Of a DNA stretch of 11,454 nucleotides, positions 1 to 6,568 are shown piece by piece. The notes below the pieces were generated by a model, which saw only the letters and a program-made list of their open reading frames with translations, made no database searches and was not told the origin of the DNA. The stretch is taken from assembly GCA_035656335.1 (NCBI GenBank), contig DASRSS010000345.1, forward strand, positions 1 to 11,454. Reading direction: 5' to 3'. This DNA is from DASRSS01 sp035656335. GTDB taxonomy: Bacteria; Actinomycetota; Actinomycetes; Mycobacteriales; Jatrophihabitantaceae. Position 1 is the first letter of the stretch; every line of letters begins with the position of its first letter. Made by a program: the position numbers and the translations under genes.

Positions 1-2
1 CG

Positions 3-533
3 AAGGAGCCGCTGTTCCTCGACCCGGTCCCGCTGCTGCACGGCGGCGGCCAGGAGCGCGACGTCCGTTCTGGCACGCTGGACGTGCCGGGCATCGTCGG
101 GCTGGCCACGGCGACCGCGCTCGCCGTCGAGCGGCGTGACGAGGTCGCGCCCCGGGTGGCCGCGCTGCGTGACGCGCTCGTCGCCGGCATCTGTTCGCGC
201 GTGCCCGGCGTGCAGGTGAACGGTCATCCGTCCGAGCGGCTTCCGGGCATCGCGCACCTGACCTTCCCCGGCTGCGAGGGCGACTCGCTGCTCATGCTGT
301 TGGACGCGCGCGGCGTCGAGTGCTCGACCGGTTCGGCCTGCTCGGCCGGTGTCGCCCAGCCGTCCCACGTGCTGATCGCGATGGGTGCCTCGCCGGCGCA
401 GGCCCGCGGCTCGCTGCGCCTCTCGCTCGGCCACACGTCCACCCAGGACGACGTCGACGCGGTGCTCGAGGCGATCGGTCCCGCGGTCGAGCGCGCGCAG
501 TCCGCGGGCATCACCTCGGTGCTGTCGCCGTGA
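3..533 (+). CDS. Cysteine desulfurase (IscS/NifS-like), C-terminal part
   Basis: A PLP-dependent enzyme that takes sulfur from L-cysteine as a persulfide and passes it to acceptors such as MnmA and Fe-S scaffolds. The gene enters from the left edge; 176 codons are visible. The frame is open from base 3, well before the first internal GTG at base 84, so that GTG is not the true start. Family signatures in order: HGGGQER then RSGTLDVPGIVG (about bases 40-100), HLTFPGCEGDSLLMLLD, and the active-site loop CSTGSACSAG, whose catalytic Cys codon is 339-341. The SHVLIAMG and GSLRLSLG motifs follow, as in IscS. The PLP-binding lysine should lie just upstream, outside the window. The stop overlaps the mnmA start by 4 nt (GTGA), implying translational coupling and a dedicated sulfur donor for MnmA. 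IscS versus SufS subtype is inferred from the HGGGQE and short SACSAG-type loop, which fit the IscS/NifS group. Confidence 0.95.
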   Translation, partial: KEPLFLDPVPLLHGGGQERDVRSGTLDVPGIVGLATATALAVERRDEVAPRVAALRDALVAGICSRVPGVQVNGHPSERLPGIAHLTFPGCEGDSLLMLLDARGVECSTGSACSAGVAQPSHVLIAMGASPAQARGSLRLSLGHTSTQDDVDAVLEAIGPAVERAQSAGITSVLSP

Positions 534-1594
534 AGGTTCTCGCGGCCATGTCCGGCGGCGTCGACTCCGCGGTCGCTGCCGCCCGCGCCGTCGACGCCGG
601 CCACGACGTCACCGGCGTCCATCTCGCGCTGTCCGCGCAGCCGGCCACACTGCGGCACGGCGCCCGCGGCTGCTGCACCGTCGAGGACGCGCACGATGCG
701 CGGCGTGCGGCCGACGTGCTCGGAATCCCTTTCTACGTATGGGATCTTGCGGAGCGCTTCCGCGCGGACGTCATCGACGACTTCGTCTCCGAGTACGCGG
801 CCGGCCGCACGCCGAACCCGTGCCTGCGCTGCAACGAGAAGATCAAGTTCGCGGCGGTGCTGGACCGCGCGCTCGCGCTCGGCTTCGACGCGGTCGTGAC
901 CGGTCACCACGCGCGGCTCGTCGACGGCCGGCTGGTGCGCTCGGTCGACAGAGCCAAGGACCAGTCCTACGTGCTGGCCGTGCTGACCGCCGAGCAGCTG
1001 TCGCACGCGATCTTCCCGCTCGGTGACTCCACCAAGGATCGGGTGCGCGCGGAGGCCGCCGAGCGCCGGCTCGCGGTCGCCGACAAGCCCGACTCGCACG
1101 ACATCTGCTTCATCGCCGACGGCGACACCCGTGGCTTCCTGGCGCGCACGCTCGGGGCGCAGGAGGGGCCGATCGTCGACGCGGTCAGCGGCGAGACGCT
1201 GGGGAGCCACCGCGGCTCGTTCGGGTTCACCGTCGGTCAGCGCCGCGGCCTGGACCTCAAGCGCCCCGCCCCGGACGGCCAGCCGCGGTACGTGCTGTCG
1301 ATCCAGCCGAAGACCAACACGGTGCTCGTCGGGCCGGGGGAGCTGCTGGACGCCCGGCACGTCCGCGCGACGCGGCCGGTGTGGACCGGACGGCCCGCGC
1401 CCAGTGCACCGCTCGAGTGCCACGTCCAGCTGCGCGCGCACGGCATGGTCAGCCCGGCCGTCGTGTCCGTCGACGGGACGGACCTGCTAGCCGAGCTGCG
1501 CACCCCGCAGCGCGGCGTCGCGGCCGGCCAGGCGCTGGTGATGTACGACGGCGACACCGTGCTCGGCTCGGCCACCATCACATCCGCCGAATGA
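530..1594 (+). CDS. mnmA: tRNA-specific 2-thiouridylase MnmA
   Basis: Thiolates U34 in the anticodon of tRNAs for Lys, Glu and Gln: it adenylates C2 of the uridine and replaces it with sulfur received as a persulfide. It is cytoplasmic. The product is 354 aa, normal for the family. Visible motifs: the PP-loop SGGVDS (residues 8-13), CCTVEDAHDARR (48-59), NPCLRCN with the first catalytic Cys at 98, TGHHARL (124-130), DSHDICFI with the second catalytic Cys at 193, and GQRRGL (236-241). Both cysteines needed for sulfur transfer are therefore present. The GTG start at 530 overlaps the desulfurase stop and puts the PP-loop at its usual distance from the N-terminus. Upstream in-frame codons read through the desulfurase gene in another frame and are not coding. 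No good Shine-Dalgarno is visible, which fits coupled translation. The stop overlaps an ATG (ATGA, 1591-1594) that opens a small ORF. Confidence 0.97.
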   Translation: MKVLAAMSGGVDSAVAAARAVDAGHDVTGVHLALSAQPATLRHGARGCCTVEDAHDARRAADVLGIPFYVWDLAERFRADVIDDFVSEYAAGRTPNPCLRCNEKIKFAAVLDRALALGFDAVVTGHHARLVDGRLVRSVDRAKDQSYVLAVLTAEQLSHAIFPLGDSTKDRVRAEAAERRLAVADKPDSHDICFIADGDTRGFLARTLGAQEGPIVDAVSGETLGSHRGSFGFTVGQRRGLDLKRPAPDGQPRYVLSIQPKTNTVLVGPGELLDARHVRATRPVWTGRPAPSAPLECHVQLRAHGMVSPAVVSVDGTDLLAELRTPQRGVAAGQALVMYDGDTVLGSATITSAE

Positions 1595-1662
1595 CGACCG
1601 ACTGTTGGCCCCGTAGCAGGGCGACACACCGGGTAACGCCCTGCTACGGGGCCAAGACGTGA
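1591..1662 (+). CDS. Possible 23-codon linker ORF between mnmA and the MetE-like gene
   Basis: ATG at 1591 overlaps the mnmA stop as ATGA, and its TGA (1660-1662) overlaps the GTG start of the next gene as GTGA. The 23-residue peptide begins MTTDCWPRSR and ends TPCYGAKT, with Cys at positions 5 and 18. It spans the whole perfect hairpin at 1605-1655. There is no Shine-Dalgarno, so expression would depend on ribosomes ending mnmA and re-initiating. Inference: it may carry ribosomes through the hairpin to the following gene, which has no room for its own ribosome-binding site. No homologue is recognised, and a chance ORF of this length is quite possible. The double 4-nt overlap is the only argument for it. 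Confidence 0.35.
   Translation: MTTDCWPRSRATHRVTPCYGAKT
1605..1655 (+). terminator. Perfect 19-bp stem with 13-nt loop after mnmA
   Basis: The left arm TTGGCCCCGTAGCAGGGCG (1605-1623) and right arm (1637-1655) are exact reverse complements; the loop is 1624-1636. The stem begins 10 nt after the mnmA stop and ends 3 nt before the next start codon. No T-run follows. Actinobacterial intrinsic terminators often lack one, so termination or attenuation of the desulfurase-mnmA transcript is plausible. It could instead be a dispersed palindromic repeat or a translational control element for the downstream gene. The pairing is certain; the role is inferred. Confidence 0.6.
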
Positions 1663-2654
1663 CCCGGCCCTGGGAGCGCGGCGCGGCAACCGGGATCGGA
1701 TCGCTGCCCGGCACGGATCCGGTCGAGGCCGCCCGGTTGGTCTTCGGCGAGCTGCCCGACCTGCCGCACCTGCCCGAGCTGCCGGCGCGGGGCTCGGGCG
1801 CGGACATGATCGGCCGCGGCGCCGCGCTGCTGGTCGACCTGCCCGTCGAGATCGTCCCGACCGGCTGGCGGCTCGCCGCGCACCGCGGTCGCGACCAGCG
1901 CCGGGCCGAGGACTACCTGGCGCGGGACGTCGACGCCCTGCACGAGCAGGCCGACGGCTACACCGGCGCGCTCAAGGTCCAGGTCGCCGGGCCGTGGACG
2001 CTCGCCGCCAACCTCGAGCTGCCCACCGGGCACCGGGTCGTGACCGACCACGGCGCTGTGCGCGATCTCGCCGAGTCGCTGGCCGAAGGGATCCGCGCGC
2101 ACGTCGCAGACCTGCGGCGGCGCGTCCCCGGCGCGAGCCCGGTCGTCCAACTGGACGAACCGTCGCTGCCGGCCGTGCTCGCCGGCGAGCTGTCCACGCC
2201 GTCCGGCTGGGGCACGGTGCGCGCGATCGCCGCGCCGGACGCCACCCGCGTGCTGCAGACCGTGCTCGACACGATCCCCTCCGGTGGCCGCGTCGTGCAC
2301 TGCTGCGCGCCGAACCCGCCGCTGGACCTGCTCCGGGACGCGGGCGCGAACGCGATCGCCGTGGACGCGGCGCTCCTGCGCAGCACGCAGTACGACGCGC
2401 TGGGCGCCGCGGTGGACGCGGGCGTGTCGCTGTGGCTGGGCGTGCTGCCGGCCACCGACACGGCGATCACGCTGGACACCGCCCGCGACCCGCTGCTCCG
2501 GCTGTGGCGCGAGCTGGGCTTCGCCGAATCCGCGCTCGCCGACGCCGTCGTCCCGACACCGGCGTGCGGCCTGGCCGGGGCCAACGCGGCCTACGTCCGG
2601 CGCGCGCTGAGCGTGCTGCGCGACGCCGGCCGCGCGCTGCGCGAGCTCGGCTGA
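1659..2654 (+). CDS. Stand-alone MetE-like (cobalamin-independent methionine synthase) domain protein
   Basis: A 331-aa protein resembling the C-terminal catalytic barrel of MetE and the mycobacterial protein family encoded between the trmU/mnmA region and ligA. Landmarks: TGIGSLPGTDP near the N-terminus (11-21), VAGPWTLAANLELPTG (109-124), QLDEPSLPAV (164-173), HCCAPNP (214-220), AIAVDAALL (232-240) and PTPACGLAG (299-307). Comparison with MetE suggests a metal site of His214, Cys216 and Cys303, with Asp236 where MetE has glutamate, and Asp166 in the substrate-binding DEP motif. The N-terminal folate-binding half of full MetE (about 750 aa in total) is absent. Its methyl donor and real reaction are unknown; methyl transfer to homocysteine or a related thiol is an inference. 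GTG at 1659 is the only usual start codon in frame after the stop at 1614-1616, and it keeps the conserved N-terminus. It lacks a Shine-Dalgarno because the hairpin ends 3 nt upstream. Confidence 0.88.
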   Translation: MTRPWERGAATGIGSLPGTDPVEAARLVFGELPDLPHLPELPARGSGADMIGRGAALLVDLPVEIVPTGWRLAAHRGRDQRRAEDYLARDVDALHEQADGYTGALKVQVAGPWTLAANLELPTGHRVVTDHGAVRDLAESLAEGIRAHVADLRRRVPGASPVVQLDEPSLPAVLAGELSTPSGWGTVRAIAAPDATRVLQTVLDTIPSGGRVVHCCAPNPPLDLLRDAGANAIAVDAALLRSTQYDALGAAVDAGVSLWLGVLPATDTAITLDTARDPLLRLWRELGFAESALADAVVPTPACGLAGANAAYVRRALSVLRDAGRALRELG

Positions 2655-2678
2655 CCTGTCGGCGTCGCTCGGTAACGT
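2651..2678 (+). promoter_or_regulatory. Candidate ligA promoter, probably leaderless
   Basis: The -35-like CTGACC (2651-2656) and -10-like TAACGT (2673-2678) are 16 bp apart. The -10 ends 8 nt before the GTG of ligA, so transcription would begin at or next to the start codon. No Shine-Dalgarno precedes ligA, which fits a leaderless mRNA. The -35 overlaps the end of the MetE-like gene. Confidence 0.5.
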
Positions 2679-2686
2679 CTAACACC

Positions 2687-4789
2687 GTGACCGAACCGAA
2701 GGCCGCGCCGGCTGCCGTCCGCGAAGAGCACGCGCGGCTGTCCCAGGAGATCGACGAGAACGCGTACCGCTACTACGTGCTGGATGACCCGACGGTCAGC
2801 GACTCCGAGTACGACGCGGCGATGCGCAGGCTGCAGGAGCTCGAGGACGAGTTCCCCGACCTGCGCACCCCGTCCTCGCCGACGCAGCGGGTCGGTGGCA
2901 CGTACTCGACGCTGTTCACCGCCGTCGATCACCTCGAGCGGATGCTCAGCCTGGACAACGCGTTCTCCACCGAGGAGGTCGAGGCCTGGGCGCACCGCGT
3001 GGAGAAGGACGCGGGAACCGTCCCCGCCTACCTGTGCGAGCTGAAGGTGGACGGGCTGGCGATCAACCTGGTCTACGAGAACGGCCGGCTAGTGCGCGGC
3101 GCAACGCGCGGCGACGGGCGCACCGGCGAGGACGTCACGCCCAACGTGCGCACGATCGGCAACGTCCCGGACCGGCTGACCGGCGAGGACGTTCCCGCGC
3201 TGCTCGAGGTGCGCGGCGAGGTGTTCTTCCCGGTCGCGCACTTCGCGGAGCTGAACGCGTCGCTGGTCGAGGCGGGCAAGGCCCCGTTCGCGAACCCGCG
3301 CAACACCGCTGCGGGGTCGCTGCGGCAGAAGGACCCGCGGGTCACCGCCAGCCGACAGCTGCAGGTGGTCGTCCACGGCGTCGGCAAGGTCGAAGGTGGA
3401 CCGCAGGTCGAGACGCAATCCGGCTGGTACGCCGTGCTGGACGGGTGGGGGCTGCCGACGTCCGCGCGGGCAAAGGTGGTGCCGGACCTCACCGGCGTGC
3501 AGGAGTTCATCGACCACTACGGCGCGCACCGCCACGATGTCGAGCACGAGATCGACGGCGTCGTGGTGAAGGTCGACGACCTCGCGCTGCAGCGCCGCCT
3601 CGGTGCGACCAGCCGCGCGCCGCGCTGGGCGATCGCGTACAAGTACCCGCCCGAAGAGGTCAACACCAAGCTGCTGGACATCCGCGTGAACGTCGGGCGT
3701 ACCGGCCGGGTGACCCCGTACGGGGTGATGGACCCGGTCAAGGTCGCCGGCTCGACGGTCGAGATGGCGACCCTGCACAACGCGTACGAGGTGGTCCGCA
3801 AGGGCGTGCTGATCGGCGACACGGTGGTGCTGCGCAAGGCCGGCGACGTCATCCCCGAGATCGTCGGGCCGGTGGTCGCGCTGCGTGACGGCACCGAGCG
3901 CGAGTTCGAGATGCCGACCCACTGCCCGTCCTGCGGCACCGAGCTGCGGCCCGAGCGCGAGGGCGACAAGGACATCCGCTGCCCGAACGCGCGCTCGTGC
4001 CCGTCGCAGCTGCGCGAGCGGCTGTCCAGCCTGGCCTCGCGCGGCGCGTTCGACATCGAGGCGCTCGGCTGGGAGGGCGCTATCGCGCTGCTGGACGCCG
4101 GCGTGCTCACCGACGAGGGCGACCTGTTCGCCCTGACGGCTGAGTCGCTGGCCACCGTCGGGCTGTTCACGCGCGTGGCCAAAAAGAGCGACCCGCCGGA
4201 GGCGGTCTTCGACGGACGCACCCTGTCGGCCAACGGCGTCAAGCTGCTCGACAACCTGGAACAGGCCAAGACGCAGCCGCTGTGGCGGGTGCTGGTCGCG
4301 CTGTCGATCCGGCACGTCGGCCCGACCGCCGCGCGTGCACTGGCCACCCACTTCGGTTCGCTGGGCGCGATTCGCGCGGCGTCGCAGGAGGAGCTCTCCG
4401 CAGTCGACGGCGTGGGCCCGGTGATCGCCGAAGCCGTGCTCGACTGGTTCACCGTCGACTGGCACGGCGCGATCGTCGACAAGTGGGCGGCGGCCGGTGT
4501 GCGTATGGCCGACGAGGTGGACGCGGCCACGCCGAAGACGCTCGCCGGACTGACCGTCGTCGTCACCGGGTCGCTCGTGGGGTTCTCGCGGGACGAGGCC
4601 AAGGAGGCGATCCTCGCGCGCGGCGGCAAGGCGGCCGGCTCGGTGTCGAAGAAGACCGACTTCGTCGTCGTCGGCGAGAACGCCGGGTCGAAGGCCGACA
4701 AGGCCGAGCAGCTCGGCGTGCCGACCCTGGATGAGGCGGGTTTCCGCGCTCTGCTCGACGGCGGCCCGGAGGCCGTGTCGTCGGGCTGA
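2687..4789 (+). CDS. ligA: NAD+-dependent DNA ligase LigA
   Basis: Seals nicks in duplex DNA during replication and repair, using NAD+ as AMP donor. The product is 700 aa, full length. Domains in order: Ia domain with YRYYVLDDPTVSDSEYD (27-43), which binds NMN; the adenylation domain with the nucleotide-binding lysine in CELKVDG (Lys120); RGDGRTGEDVT (141-151); NPRNTAAGSLRQ; EIDGVVVKVD; the OB fold with VGRTGRVTPYG; a zinc finger with Cys413, 416, 432 and 438; helix-hairpin-helix repeats around 535-590 (IRHVGPTAARAL, VDGVGPVIAEAV); and a C-terminal BRCT domain from about 615 (LAGLTVVVTGSLVGFSRDEA). All expected catalytic and zinc-binding residues are seen. GTG at 2687 was chosen because it gives the normal N-terminus and sits just after a -10-like element. 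The open frame continues upstream only as a shadow inside the previous gene. Confidence 0.98.
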   Translation: MTEPKAAPAAVREEHARLSQEIDENAYRYYVLDDPTVSDSEYDAAMRRLQELEDEFPDLRTPSSPTQRVGGTYSTLFTAVDHLERMLSLDNAFSTEEVEAWAHRVEKDAGTVPAYLCELKVDGLAINLVYENGRLVRGATRGDGRTGEDVTPNVRTIGNVPDRLTGEDVPALLEVRGEVFFPVAHFAELNASLVEAGKAPFANPRNTAAGSLRQKDPRVTASRQLQVVVHGVGKVEGGPQVETQSGWYAVLDGWGLPTSARAKVVPDLTGVQEFIDHYGAHRHDVEHEIDGVVVKVDDLALQRRLGATSRAPRWAIAYKYPPEEVNTKLLDIRVNVGRTGRVTPYGVMDPVKVAGSTVEMATLHNAYEVVRKGVLIGDTVVLRKAGDVIPEIVGPVVALRDGTEREFEMPTHCPSCGTELRPEREGDKDIRCPNARSCPSQLRERLSSLASRGAFDIEALGWEGAIALLDAGVLTDEGDLFALTAESLATVGLFTRVAKKSDPPEAVFDGRTLSANGVKLLDNLEQAKTQPLWRVLVALSIRHVGPTAARALATHFGSLGAIRAASQEELSAVDGVGPVIAEAVLDWFTVDWHGAIVDKWAAAGVRMADEVDAATPKTLAGLTVVVTGSLVGFSRDEAKEAILARGGKAAGSVSKKTDFVVVGENAGSKADKAEQLGVPTLDEAGFRALLDGGPEAVSSG

Positions 4790-4800
4790 GGCGTGTTTGT

Positions 4801-4852
4801 GGTCACAGCCGAACCCGGACACGAGCGAATACACCGGGTTTGTCGTGTGACT
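4801..4852 (+). terminator. Nested inverted repeat after ligA, probable terminator
   Basis: The inner stem pairs 4810-4818 (CGAACCCGG) with 4834-4842 (CCGGGTTTG), 9 bp including one G-U, around a 15-nt loop. An outer stem pairs GTCACA (4802-4807) with TGTGAC (4846-4851). It starts 12 nt after the ligA stop. There is no clean T-tract; TTTGTCGTG follows the inner stem. It is likely a terminator insulating ligA from the PAP2 gene. The outer arms could alternatively be protein-binding half sites. Confidence 0.45.
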
Positions 4853-4855
4853 GCG

Positions 4856-4883
4856 TTGAGTTCGAACAGGTGATGCCTAACTG
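4856..4883 (+). promoter_or_regulatory. Candidate promoter for the PAP2 gene
   Basis: TTGAGT (4856-4861) and TAACTG (4878-4883) are separated by 16 bp. The -10 is imperfect because the final consensus T is missing. Transcription would start around 4890, giving a leader of only a few bases before ATG 4895 (GGGAAAC precedes it). It lies just after the ligA terminator-like structure, as expected for a new transcription unit. Confidence 0.35.
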
Positions 4884-4894
4884 TTTTGGGAAAC

Positions 4895-5713
4895 ATGGAC
4901 ACCATGGCGATCCAGCTCGGCGCGGGAACCCTCCTGCGGCACCCGCTGCCGCACTGGCTGGCCCTCCGGTTGCGCCGTCAGCTGACCCCGCGCCGCATCG
5001 GGTTCGCCGTGGTGCTGCTCGCCTACCTCGCCCTCATCGGCGTGGTGATTGCCGGCTGGACGCCCGTCGACGCGCTCGACCAGAAGATCGACCTGCTGCG
5101 GCTGCGGCATCGCTGGCCGGAGGTCCACCGGTTCTTCCTCGACTACGTGATGCTGGGCCAGCGCGGTCCGTCCACGTTCGTGATGGTGCCGGTGTTCGGG
5201 CTGCTGTGCTGGCGCCGGCGCAGTTGGCGGCCGCTGATCCTGCTGGGCGTCGCGCTGTTCGTGCTGAACCTGTCGGTCGGCGTGGTGAAGGTCGCGACCG
5301 GCCGCTGGGGCCCGCTGGTGACGCGGCAGGCGCATGACGTGTTCGCGGGCGGCAACATCTTCCCGTCCGGGCACACGGCGAACGCCGTCGTGCTCTACGG
5401 CGTCTTCGCCATGGTGGTCGCCCGCCGCTGGCGCGCGCTCACCGTGGTGGCCGCGGTGTGGATCTCGCTCACCGTCGGGCTCAGCACGCTATACCTCGAC
5501 ACGCACTGGCTGACGGACGTGCTCGGCGGCTGGCTCGCCGGCGCGCTGGTGCTGTTCGCGCTGCCGCGCTGCGAACGGCTGGCGATGCGCTCACTGGAAC
5601 GCGGACGCGCCTGGCTGATCGCGTGGCGGGCCGCGCGCGCGTCACAGAAAGCGGACGCCGGTGAGGTCCTCGGAACGCTGCCAGAGGGCGCGCGCGACGA
5701 CCTCGTCGCGTGA
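4895..5713 (+). CDS. PAP2-family membrane phosphatase homologue
   Basis: An integral membrane protein of 272 aa from ATG 4895 (ATG 4904 and TTG 4886 are alternative starts). About six hydrophobic segments: roughly 35-54, 93-105, 113-132, 160-176, 181-200 and 205-223. PAP2 enzymes dephosphorylate lipid phosphates such as phosphatidic acid or undecaprenyl pyrophosphate on the outer membrane face. Motif 2 is intact: FPSGHTAN, with His160. Motif 3 reads STLYLDTHWLTD with His204 and Asp208, but Thr198 stands where the usual SR motif has arginine. Motif 1 reads KVATGRWGP, with Lys132 and Pro140 but Gly139 where the usual arginine is; Arg137 is nearby. The basic patch RRQLTPRR precedes the first segment. 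Substrate is unknown, and activity is uncertain because of the two substitutions. The 3' end runs 72 nt into the convergent dehydrogenase gene. Confidence 0.88.
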   Translation: MDTMAIQLGAGTLLRHPLPHWLALRLRRQLTPRRIGFAVVLLAYLALIGVVIAGWTPVDALDQKIDLLRLRHRWPEVHRFFLDYVMLGQRGPSTFVMVPVFGLLCWRRRSWRPLILLGVALFVLNLSVGVVKVATGRWGPLVTRQAHDVFAGGNIFPSGHTANAVVLYGVFAMVVARRWRALTVVAAVWISLTVGLSTLYLDTHWLTDVLGGWLAGALVLFALPRCERLAMRSLERGRAWLIAWRAARASQKADAGEVLGTLPEGARDDLVA

Positions 5714-6514
5714 GGCGCGGGTCGAACCGACCCGGTGCGGGTAGCCGCGCTGCTCGATGAACCCGTCCGGCCCGTAGAACGCCCCGCCGACGGCGTCCGG
5801 CGCGGTCGCCGCGTACAGCGTGGGCAGCGCGCCCATGTCCGCCGACTGCGCGAAGTAGCGGTTGCCGATCGCCATGACCTGGTCCTGGATGGACTGTGTG
5901 TGCGACTGCAGGTCGGTGTTCGCGTAGCCGGGATGGGCGGCCACCGAGATCACCGCCGAGCCGGACGCGGTGAGCCGCCGCTGCAACTCGTACGCGAACA
6001 TCAGGTTGGCCAGCTTCGACTGCCCGTACGCCCGCCAGCGGCTGTAGCGGCGGTGCTCCCAGTTCGGGTCGGCCAGATTGATGCGCCCGAGCCGGTGCGC
6101 GCCGCTGGACACGGTGACGACCCGGTCGCGGACCTTCGGCAGCAGCAGGCCGGTGAGCGCGAAGTGCCCCAGGTGGTTGGTGCCGAACTGCGTCTCGAAG
6201 CCGTCCTTGGTGCGGCCCAGCGGCAGCGCCATCACGCCGGCGTTGTTCACGAGGACGTCGAGCCCGTCGACGGACTCGGCGAACGCGCGCACCGAGGCGA
6301 GGTCGGACAGGTCCAGCGCGCGGACCTCGGTTTTGCCGCCGATCGAGGCGGCGACCCGCTCGGCCTTGCCGACGTTGCGGCAGGCCATGATCACCGCGCC
6401 GCCGTGCGCGGCGAGTTCGCGCGCGGTGCTCGCGCCGAGACCGCTGTTCGCGCCGGTGACCACGTACGTGCGCCCGGACAGGTCCGGGATGTCAGCAGCC
6501 GTCCACTTGGTCAT
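5642..6514 (-). CDS. Short-chain dehydrogenase/reductase, retinol dehydrogenase-like
   Basis: A classical SDR of 290 aa that would oxidise an alcohol or reduce a carbonyl using NAD(P)(H) in the cytoplasm. Motifs: TGANSGLG for the cofactor (20-27), MACRN with Arg46 suggesting NADPH preference, DLSDLASVR (68-76), NNAG (90-93), Asn113 in GTNHLGHF, the catalytic serine in VTVSSGAHR (about 137), Tyr163 and Lys167 in YGQSK, and HPGYANT (194-200). The ending LWQRSEDLTGVRFL is typical of this subgroup, so the stop is credible despite the overlap with the PAP2 gene. The substrate cannot be told from sequence. The ATG start gives a normal N-terminus (KWTAADIPDLSGRTYVVTG), and no Shine-Dalgarno is visible. 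It is not obviously linked in function to its neighbours. Confidence 0.95.
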   Translation of the reverse strand: MTKWTAADIPDLSGRTYVVTGANSGLGASTARELAAHGGAVIMACRNVGKAERVAASIGGKTEVRALDLSDLASVRAFAESVDGLDVLVNNAGVMALPLGRTKDGFETQFGTNHLGHFALTGLLLPKVRDRVVTVSSGAHRLGRINLADPNWEHRRYSRWRAYGQSKLANLMFAYELQRRLTASGSAVISVAAHPGYANTDLQSHTQSIQDQVMAIGNRYFAQSADMGALPTLYAATAPDAVGGAFYGPDGFIEQRGYPHRVGSTRASRDEVVARALWQRSEDLTGVRFL

Positions 6515-6521
6515 GCCGCGA

Positions 6522-6549
6522 AGCGTAGGGGATTGCGGCGCGCTGTCAT
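6522..6549 (-). promoter_or_regulatory. Candidate leaderless promoter of the dehydrogenase gene
   Basis: On the minus strand, ATGACA (6549-6544) lies 16 bp upstream of TACGCT (6527-6522), which ends 7 nt before the ATG. The spacing suggests transcription starting at or near the initiation codon. It lies in the 54-nt gap after the ACT-domain gene stop, so the dehydrogenase may be transcribed separately. Confidence 0.5.
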
Positions 6550-6568
6550 CTCGGCCGTGCCCGCGCGA

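Noticed and set aside
84..533. A separate 149-aa gene starting at GTG 84
   Set aside because: The same frame is open to the left edge and carries the conserved desulfurase HGGGQER and RSGT motifs, so it is the end of a longer gene.
4798..4807. TGTGGTCACA resembling a Crp-type half-site pair
   Set aside because: The 2-bp centre is much shorter than the Crp spacing, and the bases are better explained as an arm of the terminator-like structure.
3089..4834. Long minus-strand open frame antisense to ligA
   Set aside because: Same shadow effect; the ligA plus-strand frame has every conserved motif.
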